Shown: positions 1-8,430 of the stretch, in pieces
Numbering within the stretch: the stretch's first letter is position 1
How the letters are laid out: every line of letters starts with the position of its first letter
Assembly: GCF_002086635.1 (NCBI RefSeq)
Contig: NZ_MVHD01000005.1
Coordinates: forward strand, 124,001-188,000
Source: Mycobacterium alsense
Lineage (GTDB): Bacteria > Actinomycetota > Actinomycetes > Mycobacteriales > Mycobacteriaceae
Direction: 5' to 3'
DNA length: 64,000 bases
Program-made: the position numbers and the translations under genes
The notes under the pieces: generated by a model
Told to the model about the DNA's origin: nothing
The model's database searches: none
What the model saw: the letters and a program-made list of their open reading frames with translations, nothing else

Positions 1-82
1 CTTCACCAAGGAGCACCCGGTCGAGCGTTGGTACCGCGACCTGCGGGCCATCGGCGTCGCCGAGGGCGTCGTCGTGATCTGA
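1..82 (+). CDS. fadE24: Acyl-CoA dehydrogenase FadE24, C-terminal fragment
   Basis: Only the last 26 codons are in the window; the gene enters from the left edge and ends with TGA at 80-82. The fragment contains EHPVERWYRDLR, a typical acyl-CoA dehydrogenase C-terminus (the HPVERWYRD type). It sits 32 nt upstream of fadE23, as fadE24 does in M. tuberculosis (Rv3139-Rv3140). Family membership is visible; the exact paralogue is inferred from gene order. Confidence 0.75.
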   Translation, partial: FTKEHPVERWYRDLRAIGVAEGVVVI

Positions 83-114
83 GTCGTTTCCCACCACGAG
101 CTGAAAGTCCAACC

Positions 115-1320
115 ATGGCAATCAATCTGGAACTTCCCCGCAAGCTGCAAGCGGTGATCGTCAAGACCCACCAGGGCGCCGCCGAGATGATGCGGCCGAT
201 CGCGCGCAAGTACGACCTCAAGGAGCACGCCTACCCGGTCGAGCTCGACACCCTCATCAACCTGTTCGAGGGAGCCTCCGAATCGGTCGCGTTCGCCGGG
301 GCCGACGCGCTGCGCGACGAGGAGGAGGATCGGGAGCGAAACCACAACGGCGCCAACATGGCCGCGCTGCTGCAGACGCTGGAGGCCTGCTGGGGCGACG
401 TCGCGATGATGCTGTCGGTTCCCTACCAGGGCCTGGGCAACGCGGCCATCTCCGCGGTCGCCACCGACGAGCAGCTGCAGCGCCTCGGCAAGGTGTGGGC
501 GGCGATGGCCATCACCGAACCCGGCTTCGGCTCCGACTCGGCGGCGGTGTCCACCACCGCCACGCTGGACGGCGACGAGTACGTCATCAACGGCGAGAAG
601 ATCTTCGTCACCGCCGGCTCGCGCGCCACCCACATCGTGGTGTGGGCCACGCTGGACAAGTCGAAGGGCCGCGCGGCGATCAAGTCGTTCGTCGTGCCGC
701 GCGACCACCCCGGCGTCACGGTCGAACGGCTCGAGCGCAAGCTCGGCATCAAGGGTTCCGACACCGCGGCGATCCGGTTCGACAACGTCCGCATCCCGAA
801 GGACAACCTGCTGGGCAACCCCGAGATCGAGGTCGGCAAGGGCTTTGCCGGGGTGATGGAGACCTTCGACAACACCCGGCCGATCGTGGCCGCCATGGCG
901 ATCGGGGTCGGCCGCGCCGCGCTCGAGGAGATCCGCAAGATCCTCACCGAGGCCGGCGTCGAAATCTCTTACGACAGACCGTCACACGTCCAGAGCGCGG
1001 CCGCGGCCGAGTTCCTGCGGATGGAGGCCGACTGGGAGGCCAGCTACCTGCTGGCGCTGCGCGCGGCGTGGCAGGCCGACAACAAGATCCCCAACTCCAA
1101 AGAGGCGTCCATGAGCAAGGCCAAGGCCGGGCGCATGGCCAGCGACGTCACCCTCAAGTCCGTTGAATTGGCCGGCACCGCAGGCTATTCCGAGCAGTCC
1201 ATGCTCGAGAAGTGGGCGCGCGACTCGAAGATCCTGGACATCTTCGAGGGCACCCAGCAGATCCAGCAGCTGGTGGTGGCCCGCCGCCTGCTGGGCCTGT
1301 CGTCGGCGGAGCTCAAATAG
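115..1320 (+). CDS. fadE23: Acyl-CoA dehydrogenase FadE23
   Basis: A 401-residue FAD-dependent acyl-CoA dehydrogenase, expected to introduce the alpha,beta double bond in acyl-CoA thioesters. The MAITEPGFGSDSA segment near residue 140 is the FAD/substrate loop. IFEGTQQIQQ near the C-terminus carries the glutamate position used as catalytic base in this family. The ATG at 115 was chosen over the upstream in-frame start at 28, because 28 lies inside the preceding gene and 115 gives the 401 aa known for M. tuberculosis Rv3140. It follows fadE24 closely and is probably co-transcribed. In mycobacteria fadE23/fadE24 commonly act as a paired, heteromeric dehydrogenase; that pairing is inference here. 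Confidence 0.9.
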   Translation: MAINLELPRKLQAVIVKTHQGAAEMMRPIARKYDLKEHAYPVELDTLINLFEGASESVAFAGADALRDEEEDRERNHNGANMAALLQTLEACWGDVAMMLSVPYQGLGNAAISAVATDEQLQRLGKVWAAMAITEPGFGSDSAAVSTTATLDGDEYVINGEKIFVTAGSRATHIVVWATLDKSKGRAAIKSFVVPRDHPGVTVERLERKLGIKGSDTAAIRFDNVRIPKDNLLGNPEIEVGKGFAGVMETFDNTRPIVAAMAIGVGRAALEEIRKILTEAGVEISYDRPSHVQSAAAAEFLRMEADWEASYLLALRAAWQADNKIPNSKEASMSKAKAGRMASDVTLKSVELAGTAGYSEQSMLEKWARDSKILDIFEGTQQIQQLVVARRLLGLSSAELK

Positions 1321-1351
1321 GGGTCGGCCTTCCCCGCCTTCGCGCCGACGC

Positions 1352-2206
1352 TTAGGCGGCGGCGTTCAGCCGCTCGCGGGTCTCGGCGTCCAGCTCGATC
1401 GAGGCGACGGCCATGTTCTCCTCCAGGTGCGCCACCGACGAGGTGCCCGGGATCAGCAGCACGTTGGGCGCCACGTCCAGCGTCCACGCCAGGGCGACCT
1501 GCGCGGGGGTGCGGCCGAGCCGCTCGGCGGCGTCGACCACCACCCGGTGGCTCAGCACCGGGTTCGGCCGCATGAAGGCCGCCCCGAGGGGGAAGAACGG
1601 GACGAACGCGATCCCCTGCCGCGTGCATTCTTCGAGCACCGGCGCCGAGTCGCGGTCAACGATGTTGAAGGCGTTTTGCACACAGGCGATTTCGGTGCGC
1701 CCGAGGGCGTGCAGCAGGTGCTCGCGGTTGACGTTGCTCAGCCCGATCCCGCCGATCAGTCCGGCGTCGCGGGCGTCGATCAGGGCCGAGAGCTGATCGT
1801 CGAACAGCTGGTCCGGCCCGTCGCTTTCGAAGACCCGCAGGTTGACCACGGCCAGCCGGTCGACGTCCAGGGTGCGCAGGTTGGTTTCGATGTCGCGACG
1901 CAACTCGGCGGGCTCGCCGGCCGGCAGCCAGGCGCCGGCGTCGTCGCGGCGCCCGCCGACCTTGCTCACCAGTGCCAGGTCGTCCGGGTACGGGTGCAAG
2001 GCCTCCCGGATGAGCTCGTTGGCGACGTCGGGGCCGTAGAACTGGGCGGTGTCGATGTGGTTGACACCCAGCTCCACCGCGCGCCGCAGCACGGCGAGCG
2101 CCTCGTCGCGGTCGCGCGGCGGGCCGAACGCGTTCGGCCCGGGCAACTGCATGGCGCCGAAGCCGACGCGGGCGACGGAAAGGCCACCGAGGGGAAAGGA
2201 ATCCAT
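1352..2206 (-). CDS. Aldo/keto reductase family oxidoreductase
   Basis: A 284-residue (beta/alpha)8 aldo/keto reductase. The N-terminus VARVGFGAMQL, Asp52 and Tyr57 in HIDTAQFYGPD, and Lys82 in LVSKVGG fit three of the four members of the AKR catalytic tetrad. The expected histidine (LHR-type motif) is replaced by the VVNLRV segment at residues 121-125. This also occurs in a known actinobacterial AKR subgroup, so the protein need not be dead. It is divergent from fadB4 (48 nt between starts) and points tail to tail at fadE23. M. tuberculosis has no AKR at this position, so this is a local insertion into the fadE23-fadB4 pair. Substrate unknown. Confidence 0.85.
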   Translation of the reverse strand: MDSFPLGGLSVARVGFGAMQLPGPNAFGPPRDRDEALAVLRRAVELGVNHIDTAQFYGPDVANELIREALHPYPDDLALVSKVGGRRDDAGAWLPAGEPAELRRDIETNLRTLDVDRLAVVNLRVFESDGPDQLFDDQLSALIDARDAGLIGGIGLSNVNREHLLHALGRTEIACVQNAFNIVDRDSAPVLEECTRQGIAFVPFFPLGAAFMRPNPVLSHRVVVDAAERLGRTPAQVALAWTLDVAPNVLLIPGTSSVAHLEENMAVASIELDAETRERLNAAA

Positions 2207-2254
2207 GGGGCGAGGTTAGTAGGCTGATCGGACGGCATCGACGACGGAGGTGGC

Positions 2255-3226
2255 ATGCGCGCTGCACGGGTGACCCGGCTGGACGGTCCGGAGGCGATCG
2301 AGGTGACCGAGGTCGACGAGCCCTCGGGCGACGGCGTGGTCGTCGAGGTGCACGCCGCCGGCGCGGCGTTCCCCGACGCGCTGCTGACCCGCGGCCTGTA
2401 TCAGTACCGGCCGGAGCCGCCGTTCGTGCTCGGCGCGGAGATAGCGGGCGTGGTGCGCTCGGCGCCCGACGGCGCGCACGTGCGTCCGGGCGACCGGGTG
2501 GTCGGGCTGACGATGCTGTCCGGCGGCATGGCCGAGGTCGCGGTCCTGCAGCCCGACCGCGTGTTCAAGCTGCCCGACAACGTCAGCTTCGAGGCGGGCG
2601 CCGGCCTGCTGTTCAACGACCTGACGGTGTATTTCGCCCTGACCGTGCGCGGCCGGCTGGCCCAGGGCGAGACGGTGCTGGTGCACGGCGCGGCCGGCGG
2701 GATCGGGACGTCGGCGCTGCGGCTGGCGGCCCTGCTCGGCGCGTCCCGCACCATCGCGGTGGTCAGCACCGACGACAAGGCGGACGTCGCGACGGCGGCC
2801 GGCGCCACGGACGTGGTGCTGGCCGAGGGCTTCAAGGACGCGGTCAAGGAGCTCACCGGCGGGCGCGGCGTCGACGTCGTCGTCGACCCGGTCGGGGGCG
2901 ACCGGTTCACCGATTCGCTGCGCTCGCTCGCCCCGGGCGGGCGGCTGCTGGTCATCGGGTTCACCGGCGGCGAGATCCCCACGGTCAAGGTGAACCGGTT
3001 GCTGCTCAACAACATTGACGTCGTCGGCGTCGGCTGGGGAGCCTGGACGGCGACGCACCCGGACGCGCTCGCCGAGCAGTGGGCGGGGCTGGAAGGCCTC
3101 CTTCGCTCGGGCCGGCTGGCTGCGCCGACACCGGAGGTCTATCCGCTCGAGCAGGCCGCCGCGGCGGTCGCGTCGCTCGAAAACCGCACGGCGAAGGGCA
3201 AGGTCGTCGTCCGCGTACGCGAATGA
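2255..3226 (+). CDS. fadB4: NADPH:quinone oxidoreductase family protein FadB4
   Basis: A 323-residue medium-chain dehydrogenase/reductase of the zinc-free quinone oxidoreductase group. The N-terminal GroES-like domain contains FVLGAEIAGVV. The Rossmann domain starts at VLVHGAAGGIGTSALRLA (about residues 142-159), with GRGVDVVVDPVGG further on. No structural or catalytic zinc cysteines are seen. A strong ribosome binding site (GGAGGT) lies 5 nt upstream of the ATG. Orthologous by position and sequence to M. tuberculosis Rv3141. The intergenic space with the divergent AKR is only 48 nt, so the two promoters must overlap. Confidence 0.9.
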   Translation: MRAARVTRLDGPEAIEVTEVDEPSGDGVVVEVHAAGAAFPDALLTRGLYQYRPEPPFVLGAEIAGVVRSAPDGAHVRPGDRVVGLTMLSGGMAEVAVLQPDRVFKLPDNVSFEAGAGLLFNDLTVYFALTVRGRLAQGETVLVHGAAGGIGTSALRLAALLGASRTIAVVSTDDKADVATAAGATDVVLAEGFKDAVKELTGGRGVDVVVDPVGGDRFTDSLRSLAPGGRLLVIGFTGGEIPTVKVNRLLLNNIDVVGVGWGAWTATHPDALAEQWAGLEGLLRSGRLAAPTPEVYPLEQAAAAVASLENRTAKGKVVVRVRE

Positions 3227-3336
3227 CCGTGTCACGTCGCAGCTTTCACGCGGGCGTCGAGGAGGGCGGTCGGCTGTTTGCCCGCCTCACAGCGACACCC
3301 CGAACCGCGGGGCCCCTTGCGCCCCGAGAAAACGAA

Positions 3337-3356
3337 AACTAATGTCACTTTTAGTT
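3337..3356. promoter_or_regulatory. Inverted repeat, candidate TetR operator of the downstream catabolic operon
   Basis: AACTAA and TTAGTT form a perfect 6-bp inverted repeat with an 8-nt spacer (arms 3337-3342 and 3351-3356). It is in the AT-rich part of the 164-nt gap after fadB4 and 35 nt before the first gene of the next operon. Size and position suit a TetR-family operator, and a TetR gene is the fifth gene of that operon. The assignment is inference. Confidence 0.4.
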
Positions 3357-3390
3357 CTGTAGCCCAGCAATCACACCCCTGGAGTCGTCC

Positions 3391-4494
3391 ATGGAATCCT
3401 TCGTTCACCTGCGCAAAGGGAAAACACCGCGGCGGCTGCACGCCGACCTGGACGGGCTCAAGGACGACGAGCTGGGCCGGGGCGGGTTCACCGGCCGCAC
3501 CGCCAACATGTACCGCCGCAACGACCCCACCGCCTACCGTTCGGTCGGTCCGCTGCGGCCCGTCGACGTGCTCGCCGGCGAGCTGAAGCCCAGCGATGCG
3601 ACCGACGCCGGCGGTGGGCCGCTGCTGATGTTCAGCAACGAGGACTGCCGAATCCTGCTGAGCCGCCGCCACGAGCCGATGCCGTTCTACACCCGCCACG
3701 TCGACGGCGACCTGCTGTGCTTCGTGCACCGCGGCGAGGGCCTGCTGGAGACCGAGTTCGGGCCGCTGCGCTACCGCGAGGGCGACTGGGTTTACCTCCC
3801 CAAGGCCTGCACCTGGCGGCAGCTGCCCGACAGCGAAACGACGCTGCTGATGATCGAGGCCACCGACGAGTTCCGGGTGCCGCCGCCCGGCGCGCTGGGA
3901 CGCCACTTCCCGTTCGACCCGTCGCAGGCCACCATCCCGGACCCGGCCCCGATCGACCCCGACCCTTTCAAAGACGGGCGGGACGAGTACGAGGTCAGGC
4001 TCGCCCACCGCGGCGGCCCGACAACGCTGTACTACCAACACAATCCGATCGATGTCGAAGGCTGGCGCGGTGACAACTTCGCGTTCACCTTCAACATCGC
4101 CGACTACAACGTGGTCACCTCCGACAGCGTCCACCTGCCGCCGACGGTCCATCTGTTCATGCAGGCCACCGGGGTCTACGTGATGAACTTCCTGCCCAGG
4201 CCGGCCGAGGGTGTCCCCGGCACCGAACGCACGCCCTGGTATCACCGCAACGTCGACTACGACGAGATCGCCTTCTTCCACGGCGGTTCGCTCTACGGCA
4301 TCCCGATGCCGCCGGGACTGATTTCGCATGTGCCGCAAGGGGTTCACCATGGCGCACCGGAGAAGGCGCGGGAACGAGCGCGCCGCAAGTTCGACGAGCA
4401 TTCGCGGGTGGACTGGCAGGTGATCGCCGTCGACACCCGCCGGCGGCTGACGCCGTCGGACGAGGTACTCGCCCACGACCTCGGACAGCACTGA
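3391..4494 (+). CDS. Homogentisate 1,2-dioxygenase-like cupin protein
   Basis: A 367-residue two-domain cupin related to homogentisate 1,2-dioxygenase, a non-heme iron enzyme that opens aromatic rings. The N-terminal cupin includes GEGLLETEFGPLRYREGDW (about residues 115-133). The iron-site half contains WYHRNVDYDEIAFFHGGS, with the HRN signature and an acidic residue 6-7 positions on, then SHVPQGVHHGAP near the C-terminus supplying further histidines. It is shorter than classical homogentisate dioxygenases (about 430 aa). No other tyrosine or homogentisate pathway gene is nearby, so the real ring substrate may differ. It is the first gene of a tightly packed operon and ends 1 nt before the next start. 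Confidence 0.75.
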   Translation: MESFVHLRKGKTPRRLHADLDGLKDDELGRGGFTGRTANMYRRNDPTAYRSVGPLRPVDVLAGELKPSDATDAGGGPLLMFSNEDCRILLSRRHEPMPFYTRHVDGDLLCFVHRGEGLLETEFGPLRYREGDWVYLPKACTWRQLPDSETTLLMIEATDEFRVPPPGALGRHFPFDPSQATIPDPAPIDPDPFKDGRDEYEVRLAHRGGPTTLYYQHNPIDVEGWRGDNFAFTFNIADYNVVTSDSVHLPPTVHLFMQATGVYVMNFLPRPAEGVPGTERTPWYHRNVDYDEIAFFHGGSLYGIPMPPGLISHVPQGVHHGAPEKARERARRKFDEHSRVDWQVIAVDTRRRLTPSDEVLAHDLGQH

Positions 4495-4495
4495 C

Positions 4496-5689
4496 ATGGG
4501 GGGCGCGCAAGCCGTGAAGCACGACTACGACCGGATCCCGTACCTGGTCGCCTTTCAAAACAATTCGGGGGTACGCGACGTCTATGGCGGGTTGGCCGAG
4601 ATCACCGTGCTGGAAAGCTATCTGCTCAAGCCGAAAGCCAAGCCGTCCGACACCGTGCTGGTGTTCATGCACCCGATCGGCGGTGGCGCGTACCTGCCGA
4701 TGATCAACGGCCTCGCCCGGGCCGGCCACCACGTCATCTACTGCAACAGCCGGTTCCGCGGCACGGATTCGGCGCTGCTGATGGAGAAGGTGGTCGAGGA
4801 TCTCGGCGAGTGCATCAAGGACGCCAAGAACCGGCTGGGGTACCGCAAGGTGGTGCTGGCCGGGTGGAGCGGGGGCGGCTCGCTGTCGATGTTCTACCAG
4901 CAGCAGGCCCAGAAGCCGACCATCACGGCGAGCCCGTCCGGCGACGGCCCCGACCTCACCCAACTCGACCTGATACCGGCCGACGGCATCATGCTGCTGG
5001 CCGCGCACATCAGCCGGCACCGCACGCTGACCGAATGGCTCGACGCGTCGATCCTCGACGAATCCGACCCGACCAAGCGCGACCCCGAACTGGACCTGTA
5101 CAACCCGGACAACCCGAACCAGCCGCCCTACAGCCAGGAATTCCTCGACCGCTACCGGCAGGCGCAGATCGACCGCAACCGCCGCATCACCGCATGGGTC
5201 CGAGAAAAACTGGCCAAGCTCGCCGCTGATGGGCGCCCCGATGACGAGTTCGGGTTCGTCGTGCACGGCACCATGGCCGACCCGCGCTGGCTGGATCCGA
5301 CCGTCGACCCCAACGAGCGCACCCCGGGAACCTGCTACCTGGGCGACCCGCGGGTGGTCAACATGAGCCCGGTCGGCCTGGCCCGCTTCTGCACGCTGCG
5401 CGGCTGGCTGTCGCAGTGGAGCTACGACGAAGCCCGCGGCGACGGGATCGACTGCGGGCGCGACCTTGCCATCCCGGCGCTGGTCATCGGTAATCTGGCC
5501 GATGACGCCTGCACGCCCAGCCACACCCGACGGCTCTTCGAGGCGATCGGGCACCCCGACAAGGAGATGCACGAAATCCCCGGCGCCACACACTATTACG
5601 CGGGCCCCGACCAGCGCGACAAGCTGCGCGCGGCCGTCGACGTCGTCACCGACTGGCTGATCCGTCACGATTTCGCGAGCAAGGAATGA
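4496..5689 (+). CDS. Alpha/beta hydrolase
   Basis: A 397-residue alpha/beta-hydrolase-fold protein. The nucleophile elbow is GWSGGG with Ser125. The HPIGGG segment (residues 59-64) looks like the oxyanion-hole loop. Candidate acid and base are in LADDACTPSH and GATHYYAGPD toward the C-terminus. A long insert (about residues 140-260) forms a probable lid. The start is the ATG 1 nt after the previous stop; the GTG at 4514 is an alternative. The stop overlaps the CoA-transferase start by 4 nt. Beside a ring-cleaving-type cupin and CoA enzymes it may hydrolyse a ring-fission product, lactone or thioester; the substrate is not readable from sequence. Confidence 0.8.
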   Translation: MGGAQAVKHDYDRIPYLVAFQNNSGVRDVYGGLAEITVLESYLLKPKAKPSDTVLVFMHPIGGGAYLPMINGLARAGHHVIYCNSRFRGTDSALLMEKVVEDLGECIKDAKNRLGYRKVVLAGWSGGGSLSMFYQQQAQKPTITASPSGDGPDLTQLDLIPADGIMLLAAHISRHRTLTEWLDASILDESDPTKRDPELDLYNPDNPNQPPYSQEFLDRYRQAQIDRNRRITAWVREKLAKLAADGRPDDEFGFVVHGTMADPRWLDPTVDPNERTPGTCYLGDPRVVNMSPVGLARFCTLRGWLSQWSYDEARGDGIDCGRDLAIPALVIGNLADDACTPSHTRRLFEAIGHPDKEMHEIPGATHYYAGPDQRDKLRAAVDVVTDWLIRHDFASKE

Positions 5690-6900
5690 GCCGAAAGAAC
5701 TCGGCCGGCCCGCTGGACGGCATCCGGGTGCTCGAACTGGGCACCCTGATCGCCGGGCCCTTCGCGGGCCGGCTGCTCGGCGACATGGGCGCCGACGTCA
5801 TCAAGCTGGAACCCCCCGGCGCGCCCGACCCGTTGCGCACCTGGGGACAGGCCGAACTGGACGGGCACCACGTCTTCTGGACGGTGCACGCGCGCAACAA
5901 GCGGGCCATCACGCTCGACTTGCGCAAGCCCCGCGGCCGCGAGCTGTTCCTCGAACTGGTCGCGAAGTCCGACATCGTGGTGGAGAACTTCCGCCCGGGC
6001 ACGCTGGAGAAATGGAACCTGGGCTACGACGTGCTCTCCGAACGCAACCCCGGCATCATCCTGGTGCGGGTGTCCGGCTACGGCCAGACCGGGCCCGAGG
6101 CGCACAAGGCGGGCTACGCGTCGGTGGCCGAGGCCGCCAGCGGGCTGCGGCACCTCAACGGCTTCCCGGGCGGCCCGCCGCCCCGGCTGGCGCTCTCGCT
6201 CGGCGACAGCCTGGCGGGCATGTTCGGCGCCCAGGGCGCGCTGGCCGCGCTGTACCGCCGCGGCATCACCGGCCACGGGCAGGTGGTCGACGTGGCGCTG
6301 ACCGAATCATGCCTGGCCGTACAGGAATCCACGATCCCCGACTACGACGTCGGCGGCGTGGTGCGCGGCCCGTCGGGCACCCGGCTGGAGGGCATCGCGC
6401 CGTCGAACATCTACCGCAGCGCCGACGGCTCCTGGGTCGTGATCGCCGCCAACCAGGACACCGTGTTCGCCCGCCTGAGCAAGGCCATCGGGCGCCCCGA
6501 GCTGGCCACCGACGACCGGTTTGCCACCCACGGCGCCCGGGGCCGCAACCAGGACGAACTCGACAAGATCATCGGCGCCTGGGCCGCCGAACGGCATCCC
6601 GGGGAGATCACCGAAACCCTTTCCGCCGCAGGGGTGATCACGGGCCCCATCAACACCGTCGCCGAGGTGGTCGACGACCCGCAGCTGCGGTCCCGCGGCA
6701 TGCTGGTCGAGCACTACGACGAACGCATCGGCCGCAACGTCCTGGGCCCGGGCATCGTTCCGGTGCTCTCCGAATCGCCCGGCGCCGTGCGCAACGCCGG
6801 GCCGGCGCGCCCGGGACAGCACAACTACGACGTCTACATCGGGCTGCTGGGCATGACCGCCGACGAGCTCGACGCCCTCAGGGCCGAGGAGGTGTTATGA
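5686..6900 (+). CDS. CaiB/BaiF family (class III) CoA-transferase
   Basis: A 404-residue class III CoA-transferase that moves CoA between carboxylic acids. Clear family motifs are the N-terminal GIRVLELGTLIAGPFAGRLL, GADVIKLEPP, DIVVENFRPGTLEKW and SGYGQTGP. Asp174 in SLGDSLAGMFG aligns with the aspartate that forms the acyl anhydride in formyl-CoA transferase (Asp169). It overlaps the hydrolase before it and the lyase after it by 4 nt each, so all three are almost certainly translationally coupled. It probably activates the pathway acid using an acyl-CoA donor. Confidence 0.9.
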   Translation: MSRKNSAGPLDGIRVLELGTLIAGPFAGRLLGDMGADVIKLEPPGAPDPLRTWGQAELDGHHVFWTVHARNKRAITLDLRKPRGRELFLELVAKSDIVVENFRPGTLEKWNLGYDVLSERNPGIILVRVSGYGQTGPEAHKAGYASVAEAASGLRHLNGFPGGPPPRLALSLGDSLAGMFGAQGALAALYRRGITGHGQVVDVALTESCLAVQESTIPDYDVGGVVRGPSGTRLEGIAPSNIYRSADGSWVVIAANQDTVFARLSKAIGRPELATDDRFATHGARGRNQDELDKIIGAWAAERHPGEITETLSAAGVITGPINTVAEVVDDPQLRSRGMLVEHYDERIGRNVLGPGIVPVLSESPGAVRNAGPARPGQHNYDVYIGLLGMTADELDALRAEEVL

Positions 6901-7799
6901 CCCGCCACGTGAACATTCGCGAGGTGTCCCTGCGCGACGGCCTGCAGATCGAAAAGCCAATCCCGTTGGCCGCCAAGCTGGAACTGCTGGCGGCCGTGGT
7001 CGCCACCGGGGTGCGGGAAGTCGAGGCCACCGCCTTCGTGTCCCCGTCGAAGGTGCCGTCGATGGCCGACGCCGCCGAGCTCGCGGCGCACCTGCACGAC
7101 TACCCCGACGTCGAGTTCTCGGCGCTGGTGGCCAGCCCGGGGGGCGCCAAGCGGGCCGTCGCGGCCGGGCTGCGCTCCATCGAGTACGTGGTCGCCGCCG
7201 ACGACACCTTCAGCCAGGCCAACGTCGGGCGAACCAGCGCGGAGGCCACCGACCAGATCGAGGAGATCGTCGCCATAGCCCACGGCTGCCCCGCCCCGGT
7301 CAGCCTCGAGGTCGTCATCGCCACCGCCTGGGACTCCCCGTTCGAGGGGCCCACCCCGCCGCAGCGGGTGCTCGACATCGCCGCGGCCGCCCGCGACCGC
7401 GGCGCCGACCGCTTGTCGATCGCCGACACGATCGGCACGGCCACCCCGGGGCGGGTGAGTTCTTTGATCGGGCACCTGCGCCCGGTGATCGGCGACATGC
7501 CGCTGGGCGGGCATTTCCACAACACCCGCGGCAGCGGGCTGGCCAGCGCGTACGCGGCGGTCGGCTGCGGGGTCACCCGGCTCGACGCCTCGGTCGGCGG
7601 GCTCGGGGGTTGCCCGTTCGCCCCGGGCGCCACCGGCAACATCGCCACCGAGGACCTGGTCTACCTGCTGACCGACAGCGGTTTCGAGGTCGACGTCGAC
7701 CTGCAGGCCGCCATCGCCGCGGCCGAGGTCGCCAAATCCGTTGTGGGCCATGATCTGCCGAGCTCCCTGTTGCGCGCGGGCGACCGGATCCGGAACTGA
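6897..7799 (+). CDS. Hydroxymethylglutaryl-CoA lyase family protein
   Basis: A 300-residue TIM-barrel lyase of the HMG-CoA lyase group, which cleaves a 3-hydroxy-3-methylacyl-CoA into acetyl-CoA (or propionyl-CoA) and a keto product. Arg13 and Asp14 (LRDGLQ), the metal-binding HFH at 206-208 (GGHFHNTRG) and Cys239 in GGLGGCPFAPGATGN correspond to the known catalytic and metal residues. The start overlaps the CoA-transferase by ATGA. With that neighbour it fits the end of a branched-chain or isoprenoid-like acid pathway. HMG-CoA itself as substrate is not proven. Confidence 0.88.
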   Translation: MTRHVNIREVSLRDGLQIEKPIPLAAKLELLAAVVATGVREVEATAFVSPSKVPSMADAAELAAHLHDYPDVEFSALVASPGGAKRAVAAGLRSIEYVVAADDTFSQANVGRTSAEATDQIEEIVAIAHGCPAPVSLEVVIATAWDSPFEGPTPPQRVLDIAAAARDRGADRLSIADTIGTATPGRVSSLIGHLRPVIGDMPLGGHFHNTRGSGLASAYAAVGCGVTRLDASVGGLGGCPFAPGATGNIATEDLVYLLTDSGFEVDVDLQAAIAAAEVAKSVVGHDLPSSLLRAGDRIRN

Positions 7800-8419
7800 T
7801 GCCGGCCGAAGGCTTGACCGTCAAGGGCCGCCAGACCAGGCGGGCCATCGAGCAGGCCGCCCGAAAGTTGTTCGCCGAGCGTGGCTTTCACGGAACGACG
7901 TTGGCCGACATCACGTCGGCCGCGGGAAAGTCGCCGGCCGTGTTCTACCGGTATTTCGCCGACAAGGAAGACCTGCTGGCCGCCCTGGCGGAGTCTTTTC
8001 TGCACGAGGTCGTCGCGCCGTCCGGGCTGAGCCTCGAGCTACCGCAGTCGCCGGACGACGACGCGTTCTTCACGTCGGTGGTGACCGGGTATTGGAACAT
8101 GTTCAAGCAGAACATCGGCATCATGATCGCGGTGGCCCAGCTGGCCGCCACCCAGCGTCGCTTCGCGGCCGTCCAGAACGAATTCCGGCGCTTCGGCATG
8201 GACATCGTGGCCGCCTCGGTGCGGCGGGCCCAGGAGCAGGGCTACGGGGCCGACCTCAACCCGCAACACACCGCGGCGGCCATCGCGCTGCTGTTCGAGA
8301 ACTTCACCACCGTGTTCGTCGGCACCTCGTCCTCCGGCGGCCTCGGCATCAAGATCAGCGACGAGGAGGCCGTCGCGACGCTGTCGACGGTCTGGAAGAA
8401 GACCCTCTACGGCAGGTAA
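7799..8419 (+). CDS. TetR/AcrR family transcriptional regulator
   Basis: A 206-residue one-component regulator. The N-terminal helix-turn-helix spans about residues 10-60, with FAERGFHGTTLADITSAAGKSP and AVFYRYFADKEDLL. The C-terminal ligand domain is unassigned. The start overlaps the lyase stop by 1 nt (TGATG), so it is made with the operon it probably represses. The inverted repeat at 3337-3356 ahead of the operon is the obvious candidate operator. The ligand is probably a CoA ester or free acid of the pathway, by analogy with other regulators lying inside fatty-acid operons. Confidence 0.88.
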   Translation: MPAEGLTVKGRQTRRAIEQAARKLFAERGFHGTTLADITSAAGKSPAVFYRYFADKEDLLAALAESFLHEVVAPSGLSLELPQSPDDDAFFTSVVTGYWNMFKQNIGIMIAVAQLAATQRRFAAVQNEFRRFGMDIVAASVRRAQEQGYGADLNPQHTAAAIALLFENFTTVFVGTSSSGGLGIKISDEEAVATLSTVWKKTLYGR

Positions 8420-8430
8420 GGAGCGCACAC

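Noticed and set aside
1352..2206. Pseudogenised aldo/keto reductase, because the catalytic histidine is missing
   Set aside because: The frame is intact and full length, three tetrad residues remain, and the NLR variant is known in a natural AKR subgroup.
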